Made by a program: the position numbers and the translations under genes. A model generated the notes under the pieces. The model was not told the DNA's origin, did not search any database, and saw nothing but the letters and a program-made list of their open reading frames with translations. A stretch of DNA of 64,000 bases from JAYZDK01 sp964604165. Its GTDB lineage: Bacteria > Myxococcota_A > UBA796 > CAJQPC01. The stretch lies in the NCBI GenBank assembly GCA_964604165.1, contig CAZRYF010000004.1, positions 62,001 to 126,000 of the forward strand, written 5' to 3'. Shown piece after piece: positions 25,399-34,573 of the stretch. Each line of letters opens with the position of its first letter. Within the stretch, counting starts at the first letter, position 1.

Positions 25399-27444
25399 AT
25401 GGACCGTGGACCTCTCGCCGGCTTCTACCTTGTCTCGCCGCTCCCGTCGGAACACGAGGGCATCGAGTACTGGGCCACGAGGCATCCAGACGGCCGTACA
25501 GGGGAGGCAACGCTGGGCCCCCCAAGCCTTGTAGATGCGGTGCGAACCCTTCCACAAGGAGGCCCCTGGGGCCAGACCTGGTGGGGCGAGGACAAGGTGG
25601 GCCCCTGGGTCTTGATGCCCGGGGAATTTGCGGTTTCCCTGACCCAGCTCCGGGGAAAGCTGGATGCCCCAGCTGCTTTTGCCGTGGGCTTGCTTCTGTT
25701 GGAGGCCCTGGCGCCCGTGCACGAAGCAGGAGGCGCACACCGGCGTCTTCACCCGTCCTGCATGGGGTTTGATCGCAGAGGCGTGCTGCGGGTTCGCCCT
25801 CGCCTCGGGGGTGGGTTGGTGCAAGACATTGCAGAGGGTGCCGACCCCCGTGCCACGGACTGCTGGGCTGTGGGGTGTGTCATTACCTGGCTCCTTGGAG
25901 CCGAGATTCCCGCCACAGAACAGACCTTGGAGGAGATTCGTTTCGACGGCGTGGACGAGCCCCGCGCACGCCTGACACTGGGCGGTCTTCTCAGGACAAA
26001 CCATCGTTTTCGCTTGTTTCCAGCCAGCCACGGTCGCCAGGCCCTGATGGCCCTTCTCCATTCCAGCGAGCACGGGGAAGACCACCTCACCAGAGCCCTG
26101 GAGAAGGAGGGCCTGGGCTCGGGACTTCGAGACCCAAAGAAGCCAATCGGAATCGGTGGAGCGCCCGCCCCACAGGAGCTTCCTCCCTCCCCGGACACCC
26201 CTGCATCCCCTCTTCCTTCCCTCACCCCCCCCGTCCCCAAGCCCCGACCCAAGAGCGGCTCCCGGGGGAACATCATTCGTCGCCCCTTTCAGATCAACCT
26301 GAAGAGCAAGACCGGCGAAAAGGAAGGTGAACCACCCAGCCCAAAGCCACCCCAGGCTGCGGGTCCCTCCCCCATCCGAATCCAGCTCGATCCGACAGGG
26401 CGACCCGTGGCAAGCATCCTCACCACGGAAGAGGCGGAAGCCTTCGATGCCGCGCTGAAGGCCAGTGAACCCCCTCCTCCCTTCACGATTCAAGTCCCGC
26501 TTGCGCCCGAACCGGAGCTTGCGCCCGAACCGGAGCTCGCGCCCGAACCGGAGCTTGCGCCCGAACCGGAGCTTGCGCCCGAACCGGAGCTTGCGCCGCC
26601 CCCTCTCGTCTCCCTGGAAGAAATCCTCAGCCCCGAAGCCCCTACGGACCCTCCCCCTCCTTGGCCAGAAGCTGCAGACCCAAGAAAGCCTGCATGGCCG
26701 GAGATTCCAGATGACGCCCCCTCCCTTCTGGCCCTGGAGCCCTTGAGCACCCGCCGGGAGATCACGGCTGAGCTGGAACAAGCCAAAGCGGAAACGCAAA
26801 CCGCGCCCCAAGCCCAACCCGCAGCCGCCCCTCCACCTGCCCCCCTCCCCCAGGAGGACATGGGCCTCACCATGAGCCCCCGCCCTGTCAGCATGTTCCC
26901 GGAAGGCCTCGGCGTGGGTTCCCTTGAAGATCGAGAGGATGCCCTGGGCCCCGGCAAGTGGTTGGAACAAGGCCGGAGCGCAGCAGAGATCACCCGGGAG
27001 CTTCCCTCCACCCCGATTCGGGAGATTGACATCGAGACCGGAGGCTATCCATGGGCCCGGTTCGCGGTCCTTGGAATGATTCTCGCCGGTGGATTCACGG
27101 CCTACCGGGCGGCGCAGCCAACCGAAGAAAACAAAGAGACGCCGCCGGGGGCCTCCCTGGTGGCGGATGCAGCCGCAGTCCAACCCCTGCACACCACCCA
27201 CGCAGCGGCGTCTGATGCACCGACTGTGACCATCACCTCCAACCTGGAAGAGGCCAGGGTCACCCTCGACGGGCACGATCACGGCCGGGTTCCCGCCTCC
27301 GTGCCCGTGCCAATGGACCAGGGACTCCATGAACTCTGCGTACAGAAGGGAACCCGGATTCGCTGCCTGAACCTGGCCGGAGAGGACCTGGCAGCCCGGG
27401 ATCCCTACCGGGTGGAGGTAGAGGCTCTCTCGGGATTGCCGTGA
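25399..27444 (+). CDS. Membrane-anchored pseudokinase with PEGA domain
   Basis: The N-terminal 220 residues resemble a Ser/Thr protein kinase without its catalytic parts. The Gly loop and Lys are unrecognisable, and the HRD loop reads HRRL (114-117), lacking the catalytic Asp. DFG is absent, while the later DPRATDCWAVGCVITWLL matches the kinase F-helix segment. Then come a long Pro-rich linker with an 18-bp repeat, one transmembrane segment (FAVLGMILAGGFTAYRAA, about 550-567) and a C-terminal PEGA domain (VTITSNLEEARVTLDG). It reads as a signalling scaffold. The start at 25399 has GGAGAA upstream. It diverges from the STAND gene and overlaps uvrC. Confidence 0.75.
   Translation: MDRGPLAGFYLVSPLPSEHEGIEYWATRHPDGRTGEATLGPPSLVDAVRTLPQGGPWGQTWWGEDKVGPWVLMPGEFAVSLTQLRGKLDAPAAFAVGLLLLEALAPVHEAGGAHRRLHPSCMGFDRRGVLRVRPRLGGGLVQDIAEGADPRATDCWAVGCVITWLLGAEIPATEQTLEEIRFDGVDEPRARLTLGGLLRTNHRFRLFPASHGRQALMALLHSSEHGEDHLTRALEKEGLGSGLRDPKKPIGIGGAPAPQELPPSPDTPASPLPSLTPPVPKPRPKSGSRGNIIRRPFQINLKSKTGEKEGEPPSPKPPQAAGPSPIRIQLDPTGRPVASILTTEEAEAFDAALKASEPPPPFTIQVPLAPEPELAPEPELAPEPELAPEPELAPEPELAPPPLVSLEEILSPEAPTDPPPPWPEAADPRKPAWPEIPDDAPSLLALEPLSTRREITAELEQAKAETQTAPQAQPAAAPPPAPLPQEDMGLTMSPRPVSMFPEGLGVGSLEDREDALGPGKWLEQGRSAAEITRELPSTPIREIDIETGGYPWARFAVLGMILAGGFTAYRAAQPTEENKETPPGASLVADAAAVQPLHTTHAAASDAPTVTITSNLEEARVTLDGHDHGRVPASVPVPMDQGLHELCVQKGTRIRCLNLAGEDLAARDPYRVEVEALSGLP
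26503..26592 (+). repeat. 18-bp tandem repeat, five copies
   Basis: The unit GCGCCCGAACCGGAGCTT occurs five times without interruption (one copy has C for T near its end), encoding five APEPEL hexapeptides in the linker between the pseudokinase domain and the membrane segment. Such Pro/Glu repeats usually form stiff extended spacers. The near identity of the copies suggests recent slippage. Confidence 0.95.
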
Positions 27445-29261
27445 GTGACCTAGCTCAAAAGGTCCAGCGACTGCCCAACCTAAGCGGCGTCTACCTGTTC
27501 AAGGACGCCGCCGGAACCGTGCTCTACGTGGGCAAGGCCATCCACCTCAAAGCCCGTGTAAGCCAGTACCTTACCGGCCGAGACGGGCGCTTCATGATTC
27601 GTTTTCTGCTCTCTGCAGCCGCAGATGTGGACGTGGTGATCACGCACACGGAAAAGGAGGCGCTGATCTTGGAGAACACGCTCATCAAGCAGTACGCACC
27701 CCGCTACAACACCCAGTTGAGAGACGACAAGAACTTCCTTCACATCCAGCTCGACGACACCACCGACTGGCCCCGTTTCCGACTCGTGCGAAGACTCGGA
27801 AAGAAGAGCCGCGTTTTTGGCCCGTACCACTCGGCCAAGAAGGCGCGCGCCACCCTGGACTTTCTGCACCGGGCGTTTCCCCTTCGCACCTGCTCGGACT
27901 CCGTCCTCCAAAACCGCCAGCGGCCCTGCCTGCTGCACCAGCTGGACCGATGCGTTGCACCCTGTGTGGCGGGACACACCACGCCCGAGCAGTACCAGGG
28001 CCTCGTCTCCGATGGGCTGGCCCTCTTGGAGGGCAGAAGACAGGAGGTCGTGCAGTCCCTCCACCTTCGAATGCAAAAAGCAGCTGCCATCGAAGCCTTC
28101 GAGCAGGCTGCCCGGCTGCGGGATCTGGCGGCCCAGATTCAAGCCACCCTGGAAGAGCAGAAGGTCGTGGACAGGCGGGGATCCAACCGAGACGTGTGGG
28201 CATGGATTCGAGAGGGAGACCGCGGCATGGTCTGCGTGATCCCAGTGCGGCGCGGCCGCATGCTGGAACCGAGCTACTTTTGGTTTTCCACGCGTCTGGA
28301 GTCGGACTCGGAGCGCATCTCGTCCTGGCTGAATCGCTGGTACGGGGATGGAGGGGAAATCCCACCGGAAGTGCTCCTCGGCCAACTTCCCGATCGACCA
28401 CATCCCCTGGAAGAGGTTCTCTCGGAGCGCGCCGGTCGACGGGTGCACCTGTCCAAGCCCCAGCGAGGAGACAGACTGCGGCTCCTGGAGCTTGCCCAAC
28501 GAAACGTCTCCGACCGCTTTCGACGCACCTCCGATGACGAGGCGCGAACAGGGGCTGCCCTGAAGAGACTGGCTGCCCTGGCAAAACTGCCCGGGGCCCC
28601 GACCCGAATTGAGTGCTTCGACAATTCCCACTTTCAGGGAAGCCACCCGGTGGCCTCCCAGGTGGTCTTCGTGGACGGAAAGCCTGCCAAGAGGGAGTAC
28701 CGGACCTACCACATCAAGCGCGCTGCGGGGAATGACGACTACGCAGCCATGCGAGAAGTCTTGGGGAGACGTCTTCGCCGGGCATGGAAAGAGGAGTCCT
28801 TTCCGGATCTTCTCGTGGTGGATGGGGGCCGGGGCCAGCTCAATGCCGCCCTGGAGGTGCTGGAAGACTTGGGGCTGAAAGAGCTTGGGGTCCTGGGGTT
28901 GGCAAAACCCAAGGTGGAGAAGAAGCGAGGTCGCCTGCCCATCGACAAGATCCTGCTTCCCTTCTCCCCAGAACCTGTCCGACTGGAAGACCACGACCCC
29001 GCCCTGAACCTGCTTCGACATCTGCGGGACGAGTCGCACCGGGTCGCGGTGCAATTCCATCGGCGCACCCGAAACAAGTCCACACTTACATCTGAGCTGG
29101 ATGCAATTGAAGGCGTGGGCCCGGCCCGACGGCGGGCACTTCTTCGGCACTTCGGCAGCCTGAAGGCCCTCAAACAGGCAGACGTAGAGGCCCTTTGTGC
29201 CGTGGAGGGCGTGGGCCCACGCCTGGCCCTTGCCATTGTCACCGGACTCAAAGGAGCTTGA
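27441..29261 (+). CDS. uvrC: Excinuclease ABC subunit C
   Basis: A 606-residue nuclease that makes both incisions in nucleotide excision repair. It has the GIY-YIG domain (LSGVYLFKDAAGTVLYVG) for the 3' cut, a Cys-bearing region and a UVR motif (AIEAFEQAARLRDLAAQI) that meets UvrB. The RNase H-like 5' nuclease domain follows, with IECFDNSHFQG and VVDGGRGQL, and then C-terminal helix-hairpin-helix elements (IEGVGPARRRALLRHFG). It begins with GTG overlapping the pseudokinase stop, so its translation probably depends on that gene, an odd partner for a repair enzyme. Confidence 0.97.
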   Translation: MSDLAQKVQRLPNLSGVYLFKDAAGTVLYVGKAIHLKARVSQYLTGRDGRFMIRFLLSAAADVDVVITHTEKEALILENTLIKQYAPRYNTQLRDDKNFLHIQLDDTTDWPRFRLVRRLGKKSRVFGPYHSAKKARATLDFLHRAFPLRTCSDSVLQNRQRPCLLHQLDRCVAPCVAGHTTPEQYQGLVSDGLALLEGRRQEVVQSLHLRMQKAAAIEAFEQAARLRDLAAQIQATLEEQKVVDRRGSNRDVWAWIREGDRGMVCVIPVRRGRMLEPSYFWFSTRLESDSERISSWLNRWYGDGGEIPPEVLLGQLPDRPHPLEEVLSERAGRRVHLSKPQRGDRLRLLELAQRNVSDRFRRTSDDEARTGAALKRLAALAKLPGAPTRIECFDNSHFQGSHPVASQVVFVDGKPAKREYRTYHIKRAAGNDDYAAMREVLGRRLRRAWKEESFPDLLVVDGGRGQLNAALEVLEDLGLKELGVLGLAKPKVEKKRGRLPIDKILLPFSPEPVRLEDHDPALNLLRHLRDESHRVAVQFHRRTRNKSTLTSELDAIEGVGPARRRALLRHFGSLKALKQADVEALCAVEGVGPRLALAIVTGLKGA

Positions 29262-29274
29262 ACCGCGCCCCTTT

Positions 29275-30036
29275 CTATCGCTGCAAGATCAGATCCTCGA
29301 TCTTCTCGTAGAGCCGGTCACTGTTGGTGTGCCCGGAGTCGGCCACCCACTTGATCTCCATGTCCGGGCCCATCAAGTAGATCTTGGTCTTGGACTGGTA
29401 ATAGAGATGCCATGAAGTGGTGATGGGCCTGGACGGGGATGCCTCATACAAAACGGTGCCCAAGCCGTTGGCTGTGGCCCACGCTGCCGCCGCATCCTTG
29501 TCGGCCTGGACCCCATCCGCATCATCGATCAAGAACACCGCACCGGAGACACCAAACGATGCGCCTTGTGAAGAAGCCAGCGAGTCTGCTTGTTCCACGA
29601 TGTCCTGAAGCCACCCGCTGATGGACACAAAGTGGTCGTTGTAGGCCGCCCCAAACACCAACACTGTGGCATTCCACGGGGGGGGCTCAACCCCCGTAAA
29701 CTGCTGGTACAGCCGCCACTCGGTGTCTGTCTGGTCGTTGGCGATCAAGTTGTAGGCCGTCTTTCCCTGGGCGTACCCATCGCCTTCCAGGTCAAACCCC
29801 GTATCTTCCGGCTCTCCGGTGTCTTCCGGCCCCGTGTCGTCAGGACTCTCCTCTCCTGTCTCCCCGGTGTCTTCCGGTCCCGTATCCACGTTCCAGGGCC
29901 CCGTGTCCTGGGCGGGCCCATCGCGCTGGCCACCCTGGTTACCAAACCCGTCGTCCTCCTTGACGACGCAAGCCCCCGCGACAAGCAAACCCAACGTGGG
30001 GACGCCCCACCAGAAAACAGCCGATTGCAATCGCAT
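29275..30036 (-). CDS. Lipoprotein with thioredoxin-like fold lacking the redox Cys pair
   Basis: The product has a signal peptide with a probable lipobox (LGLLVAGAC), then a 45-residue linker built from DTGPEDTGE-type repeats. A C-terminal domain follows whose order of strands (TAYNLIANDQ, NATVLVFGAAYNDHFVSI, AVFLIDDADGVQADKDAA) fits a TlpA/redoxin fold. No Cys occurs after the lipid-bearing one, so thiol redox chemistry is excluded. I use the ATG at 30036; in-frame starts also exist at 30045 and 30057. It converges on uvrC and diverges from the sirtuin gene. Confidence 0.6.
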   Translation of the reverse strand: MRLQSAVFWWGVPTLGLLVAGACVVKEDDGFGNQGGQRDGPAQDTGPWNVDTGPEDTGETGEESPDDTGPEDTGEPEDTGFDLEGDGYAQGKTAYNLIANDQTDTEWRLYQQFTGVEPPPWNATVLVFGAAYNDHFVSISGWLQDIVEQADSLASSQGASFGVSGAVFLIDDADGVQADKDAAAAWATANGLGTVLYEASPSRPITTSWHLYYQSKTKIYLMGPDMEIKWVADSGHTNSDRLYEKIEDLILQR

Positions 30037-30062
30037 TCCCGCCATTCTAGCATGCACTCCCT

Positions 30063-30809
30063 GTGTCCGCCGACTCCCTCTCCCGTGCAGCAGAAGCCCT
30101 CACCGGCGCCTCCCGGCTACTCGTCGTGACCGGCGCAGGGATATCCGCCGAGTCCGGCGTTCCCACGTTTCGGGGCGCAGGCGGACTGTGGGAGGGGTAT
30201 CGGGCAGAGGAGCTCGCCACCCCACAGGCCTTTTCCAGGGATCCTCTTCAGGTCTGGCGTTGGTACCGCTTTCGACTTGGCATCTGCCGAGGGGCAGCCC
30301 CAAACGCAGCCCACAAGGCAGTGGTGGACATGGAGCGACATTGGAAAGAAGACTTCCTGCTGACCACGCAGAACGTGGATGGCTTGCACCCTCGGGCGGG
30401 AAACCAGCGACTGATCGAGCTTCACGGAAACATCGAGACTGCTCGTTGCACCAACTGCGGACACACAGAACCCGTTTCGGGCGATCCATCTGTCCTCCCC
30501 CACTGCAGCCACTGCGGCGCACTGCAACGGCCCCACATTCTCTGGTTCGGTGAGTCCTACTGGCCAGGAATCATCGAGGACTCTGTGGCTTTCGCCGAAA
30601 AGGCCGATGTGGTGCTGGTCATTGGCACCTCTGGAAGGGTGTGGCCCCCCATCGCGATTGCCCTCCGTGCGCAAGAGTGCGGCGCGGCCCTGATCGACGT
30701 GAACCCAGACCCCTCCGAGTTGAGTGCCCACGCGGATGCGTGGCTTCGAGGCTCCGCCACCAAGTGGCTGCCTGCCCTCTGGGAACGCATGCGGGAAGCA
30801 GCGAAGTAG
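30063..30809 (+). CDS. cobB: NAD-dependent protein deacylase, sirtuin
   Basis: A 248-residue sirtuin that removes acyl groups from lysine using NAD+. It has the NAD-binding GAGISAESGVPTFRG, TQNVDGLHPRAG, the catalytic His in ELHGN, a zinc site made by two Cys pairs (RCTNCG and HCSHCG), and VLVIGTSGRVWPP. Everything needed for activity is intact. The Tyr and Arg of WRWYRFRLG match the pair typical of CobB/SIRT5-type enzymes that accept succinyl-lysine, an inference from position only. The start is GTG at 30063. Confidence 0.92.
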   Translation: MSADSLSRAAEALTGASRLLVVTGAGISAESGVPTFRGAGGLWEGYRAEELATPQAFSRDPLQVWRWYRFRLGICRGAAPNAAHKAVVDMERHWKEDFLLTTQNVDGLHPRAGNQRLIELHGNIETARCTNCGHTEPVSGDPSVLPHCSHCGALQRPHILWFGESYWPGIIEDSVAFAEKADVVLVIGTSGRVWPPIAIALRAQECGAALIDVNPDPSELSAHADAWLRGSATKWLPALWERMREAAK

Positions 30810-30920
30810 TCCCCACTTGTTCGTCTCCAGGACGACCAAGCCACCAAGGCGTGTTGAGACAGCCGTTGCCCGTACCCCACTGCCCGGCTACCTTCCGGGC
30901 CGCCCATCCCGGAGAAATCT

Positions 30921-31496
30921 GTGCAAAAGAAGACCCTCTTCTTTGGCGTTGTCGCTGTGGTCCTGACCTTGTTGGACCAAGCCACCAAGTGGTGGATTCG
31001 CGCCAACCTCTGTCTGCAGCCAAGTCGCTTCTGTGACAAGCCGCGGGCCGTGGATGTGTTTCCCGGCTGGTTTCAGATCGTTCACGTGGAAAACCGAGGG
31101 GCTGCCTTTGGCATGCTGAACACATTTGAGCATCGAATGTGGGTCTTCCTGGTGTTCACCATCGTGGCGGTGGTCCTGCTGACGGTCATGTACCTTCAGC
31201 TCGAATCTGACGATGTCTTTCTCTCCACCACCTTGGGGTTGATTCTCTCCGGAGCCCTTGGCAACGGGATCGACCGGGTGGACAAGCAGGCGGTGACGGA
31301 CTTTCTGCGATTCTACGTGGACAACCCCGAGTGGAAGGCTCGACTGATCCAGACCTTTGGTACCAACGAATACCCCTCCTTCAATGTGGCGGACATGGCC
31401 ATCTGCATTGGGGTGGGGCTCCTCTTTGTGCACTATCTCTTCCTGGAGGACCGCGAAGAGGTGGCCACCCAAGAAGAGCTCGCCGAGGACAACTGA
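30921..31496 (+). CDS. lspA: Lipoprotein signal peptidase II
   Basis: A 191-residue inner-membrane aspartyl protease with four transmembrane segments that removes prolipoprotein signal peptides. Family signatures are DQATKWWIR, VENRGAAFGML, GALGNGIDRV and the two catalytic Asp residues, in AVTDFLRF and FNVADM. It is longer than the usual 160 residues because about 18 residues (PEWKARLIQTFGTNEYPS) lie between the catalytic segments, and it has an acidic tail. A GTG start has GGAG six bases upstream. Its stop overlaps the lgt ATG by one base, so the two lipoprotein-maturation enzymes are coupled. Confidence 0.95.
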   Translation: MQKKTLFFGVVAVVLTLLDQATKWWIRANLCLQPSRFCDKPRAVDVFPGWFQIVHVENRGAAFGMLNTFEHRMWVFLVFTIVAVVLLTVMYLQLESDDVFLSTTLGLILSGALGNGIDRVDKQAVTDFLRFYVDNPEWKARLIQTFGTNEYPSFNVADMAICIGVGLLFVHYLFLEDREEVATQEELAEDN

Positions 31497-32377
31497 TGCA
31501 TCCCGTTCTCCTGGAGCTTCCCGGCGGCTTTGCCATCCACTTCTATGGTGCACTCCTGGCCTTGTCGGTCTTTCAAGCCGCCTACCTGATGGAGCGGTGG
31601 GGAGATCAGGATGGCTTGCCCGGGAAGCAGCTCTACGACATGGCCTTTTGGACTTTGTTGGGTGGCCTCGTCGGCGCTCGAGCGGAGTATGTCCGCGTCA
31701 ATTGGCCAGAATTCCAAGACAACCTTCTGGCCTTGCTCAACCTTCGCCAAGGAGGTCTGGTCTTCTATGGTGGCCTGGTGGGTGCGCTGCTTACGTTCAC
31801 CATTTCCGCCTGGCGGCGAAACCTCCCAGTGGGGAAGGTGCTGGATGTCATTGCCCCCACAGTGCCCCTCGGGCATGTGTGGGGACGGCTGGGGTGCTTC
31901 TTTTCAGGCTGCTGCTATGGCCGGCCCGCCACGAATTCGCCTCTCACCATCACGTTCACTGACAAGCACTGCTGGGACCCAAACGCCTCCCCTGTAGGGG
32001 GCTGGAATCCCGAGGGGCTGCCGGTCTGCATACCCGAGCCGCTGTTCACCCCCCTGCACGCGACCCAGTTCTACGAGGCTGGCTACTGCCTGGTGCTCGG
32101 AATCTTTCTCGTGTGGATGAGAGGACACCGAAGATTCAGTGGCCAGCTCATTCTGACCTACCTGAGCATCTACCCGATCCTGCGGTCGATCAACGAGACC
32201 TTCCGTGGTGACACAGAGCGCGGTTTTTTCATGGAATACGAGCTGGGACAGGTGATCTCCAACGCCCAGTTCATCTCTCTGTGCATCGTGTCCTTGTCGA
32301 TGGTGGCCTGGGTGACCCTTTGGCGTCGCGCCAGCCGGACCAGCCAGGACGCCTCCACCGCCGAAACCGCTCTGTAG
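31496..32377 (+). CDS. lgt: Prolipoprotein diacylglyceryl transferase
   Basis: A 293-residue multi-pass inner-membrane enzyme that attaches diacylglycerol to the lipobox Cys, the step before LspA. Signatures are GGLVFYGGLVGA, GHVWGRLGCFFSGCCYG, HATQFYEA, and the late SINETFRGDTERG. The ATG at 31496 sits in TGATG with the lspA stop; longer in-frame starts would lie within lspA and are rejected. The 3' end overlaps the convergent comEC gene by 107 bases. The many lipoprotein genes in this window are direct substrates of this pair. Confidence 0.95.
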   Translation: MHPVLLELPGGFAIHFYGALLALSVFQAAYLMERWGDQDGLPGKQLYDMAFWTLLGGLVGARAEYVRVNWPEFQDNLLALLNLRQGGLVFYGGLVGALLTFTISAWRRNLPVGKVLDVIAPTVPLGHVWGRLGCFFSGCCYGRPATNSPLTITFTDKHCWDPNASPVGGWNPEGLPVCIPEPLFTPLHATQFYEAGYCLVLGIFLVWMRGHRRFSGQLILTYLSIYPILRSINETFRGDTERGFFMEYELGQVISNAQFISLCIVSLSMVAWVTLWRRASRTSQDASTAETAL

Positions 32378-34508
32378 TTCCGTTGCTCACCAGCTGAATC
32401 GTCCCGTGCCGGTCCGTGCGGTGAATTTGAGCGCCCCGATACCGGGCCAGGACCTCCAGCGCCGGATGCCCAAACCGGTTCCCCTCGCCTGCACTTACCA
32501 CCACGTGCGCCGGGGACCACTTCTCCACCAAGGCACACGCGGAGGAAGTTCGAGACCCGTGGTGAGGCGCCAACAACCAACTCGTCTCCCGGGCCTGAGG
32601 GAGAAGCGCAGCTTCCCCCTCGGCCTCGATGTCCCCCGGCAGGACCAGACGGGTGCTTCCAAAGACAAACCGGAGCACGAGAGAGCCGTCGTTTGCATCC
32701 ATTTCCATGGCTTCTTCAGGAGACGGGTGAAGCACCTGAAACAGCTTCGCCTGGGTACCGCCAATCCGAACCGGTACGGACCTCTCCCTTGCCGTTTCCA
32801 CCAACTCCTTCAGCGCCGCCTCCTCCGGGAGGGGCCACCGGGGCAGGCGCAGAGCGTCCACTTCCAAGCTCTCCAGGACGGGCTGAAGGCCCCCGATATG
32901 GTCTGGGTGGGCGTGGCTGGCCACCATCTCATCCAAGCGAAAAACTCCCCTTCGCCGCAGCCAGTTCAGCACCTGCCGGGAAGGAGGGCCCCCGTCCACC
33001 AGGACCCGCTTTCCTTCCGGTAGCTCCACCAGGGCAGCGTTGCCCTGGCCGACCGAAAGAAAGGTGGCGGACAGAACACGCCGTGGTTGGGCGCGAAGCC
33101 CTAGAGACAAAACAAGGAGAACCCCCGCCGCCCCCGGGTACCTGGGAAGCAGAACCACAAAGACCAGCCCGAGCGCTCCCACCGGTCCCACAGCAGGATG
33201 AAACACAGGGCCGACACAAAGGCGCAGCCAACCCAGCAACACCCCGAGCCCCAAGTCCGCCGCTTCCGTGGCAAATGGAACCCCAAGGAGCCCTAAGAGC
33301 GCTCCAGGAACACAGACAAACCCCACCAGGGGCACCGCCACCAGGTTCGCTACCGGTGCCAAGAGGGGCAAATCTTGAAAGAGCCAGGCCGAGACGGGAA
33401 GGCACCCCAGCATCGCCGCCACAGTGACGGACACCCCCCCGGACAGAAACCTCCAGCGGCCGGACGGAAGACGGGCACGAAAGACGGGCACCCACCCAAT
33501 CATGCCCACCACGGCCCCAAAGGACAGCCAGAATGCTGCCGTTCCCAAACGCGCAGGCTCCCCCACGACCACGGCCACCGCCGCCAGGGCCAACAGGTTT
33601 GCTGGTCGCAGGCCCCGAGCAAGGACAGCGGTCCACAACCCACCGAGTGTCATCCAGGAGGCCCTCACCGCTGACACAGGCCAACCCGCAAGGTCCGTGT
33701 AGAAGAGAGCCGCCAATGTACCCACAACGGCCAGCAGGACTCTATGGCCGGCAAACCCCAGGCTGGTGTAGAACGGGGAAAACAAAAGACATCCAGCCAC
33801 TGCCCCAGAAGCCACCATGGCCACATGCAAACCGGAAATGGCCAGCAGGTGGGCAGTGCCAGTTCTCCCAAGCAGCTCCCGATCCTCCGAAGAGACACCG
33901 GATCGGTCACCTGTAGAGAGCGCCCTCAACAAACCCGCGTGTCGAGCACCGTGGAACCCCGGTGGCGCCCTAGGCTGGCTGCCCAACACCAGGCTCTGGC
34001 GGATTCGGACACGGGTTTGAGCCCGGGACAGCGCCTCGGGCAGTGAGGCCGGTGGCGCACCCGGAATGTCCACGCGCGGGATGGGACCTGCCAACCCTTG
34101 AAGCGCGATGCGGGAGCCCGGTGGAGGCAGGGGCACAGCCCCTACCAAGCTCACCACCTTTGGACCCAATGACCCGAGCGCGGGATCCACCTCCAGGAGG
34201 CCGCGGTGACCTTGAACCTCGGCCAAAACTCCCCGAACTTGAACCAACCCTTCCAAGAATGGGCCGGGGGCCCTCCGGCCCCACAGGGCGGCTCCCAAAA
34301 AGAACCCCGCCAAGACGACCGCCAAGAGCGTTGCCCCCCCTCCCACAGGCCACCTGAGCACAAGGGCACAAAGCAAGAGCGCTGCCCCAACGCAGGCCTG
34401 GGAGGAGGCCGCGCCAAAGGGTGCGACCAAGACACCGAGCACCAAGCCCATGGCCGGCCAGAAGAGGGGAATGGACATGCCCGGATGAAAGAGCACGGGG
34501 CGTGCCAA
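32271..34508 (-). CDS. comEC: DNA internalisation protein ComEC/Rec2
   Basis: A 745-residue inner-membrane channel protein for single-stranded DNA uptake in natural transformation. It has N-terminal membrane helices and a DUF4131-type soluble region (VRGVLAEVQGHRGLLEV). The Competence core follows, with GRTGTAHLLAISGLHVAM, and a C-terminal metallo-beta-lactamase domain carries SHAHPDHIGGL, LPGDIEAEGE and APHHGSRTSS. All metal-binding motifs are intact. ATG at 34508 or 34478 could be the start. The last 35 codons are antisense to lgt and end in a basic tail of doubtful importance. A lipoprotein gene precedes it in the same direction. Confidence 0.93.
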   Translation of the reverse strand: MARPVLFHPGMSIPLFWPAMGLVLGVLVAPFGAASSQACVGAALLLCALVLRWPVGGGATLLAVVLAGFFLGAALWGRRAPGPFLEGLVQVRGVLAEVQGHRGLLEVDPALGSLGPKVVSLVGAVPLPPPGSRIALQGLAGPIPRVDIPGAPPASLPEALSRAQTRVRIRQSLVLGSQPRAPPGFHGARHAGLLRALSTGDRSGVSSEDRELLGRTGTAHLLAISGLHVAMVASGAVAGCLLFSPFYTSLGFAGHRVLLAVVGTLAALFYTDLAGWPVSAVRASWMTLGGLWTAVLARGLRPANLLALAAVAVVVGEPARLGTAAFWLSFGAVVGMIGWVPVFRARLPSGRWRFLSGGVSVTVAAMLGCLPVSAWLFQDLPLLAPVANLVAVPLVGFVCVPGALLGLLGVPFATEAADLGLGVLLGWLRLCVGPVFHPAVGPVGALGLVFVVLLPRYPGAAGVLLVLSLGLRAQPRRVLSATFLSVGQGNAALVELPEGKRVLVDGGPPSRQVLNWLRRRGVFRLDEMVASHAHPDHIGGLQPVLESLEVDALRLPRWPLPEEAALKELVETARERSVPVRIGGTQAKLFQVLHPSPEEAMEMDANDGSLVLRFVFGSTRLVLPGDIEAEGEAALLPQARETSWLLAPHHGSRTSSACALVEKWSPAHVVVSAGEGNRFGHPALEVLARYRGAQIHRTDRHGTIQLVSNGTTERFRRWRRPGWSGWRDAKGSPRPPSTRTRCTER

Positions 34509-34573
34509 GACGTAATGGGTCTTTCACTGGAAAAATGAGAGGGGAGCCTGTCGGTTTCTTGGACGCCCTCGTC

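Noticed and set aside
25387..27330. 647-codon minus-strand open frame
   Set aside because: Antisense to the pseudokinase/PEGA gene; its repeats (RFGRKLRFGRKL) are only the reverse of the APEPEL codons.
31331..31495. N-terminal extension of lgt
   Set aside because: It would lie inside lspA and encodes no family sequence; the ATG at 31496 matches the usual Lgt N-terminus.
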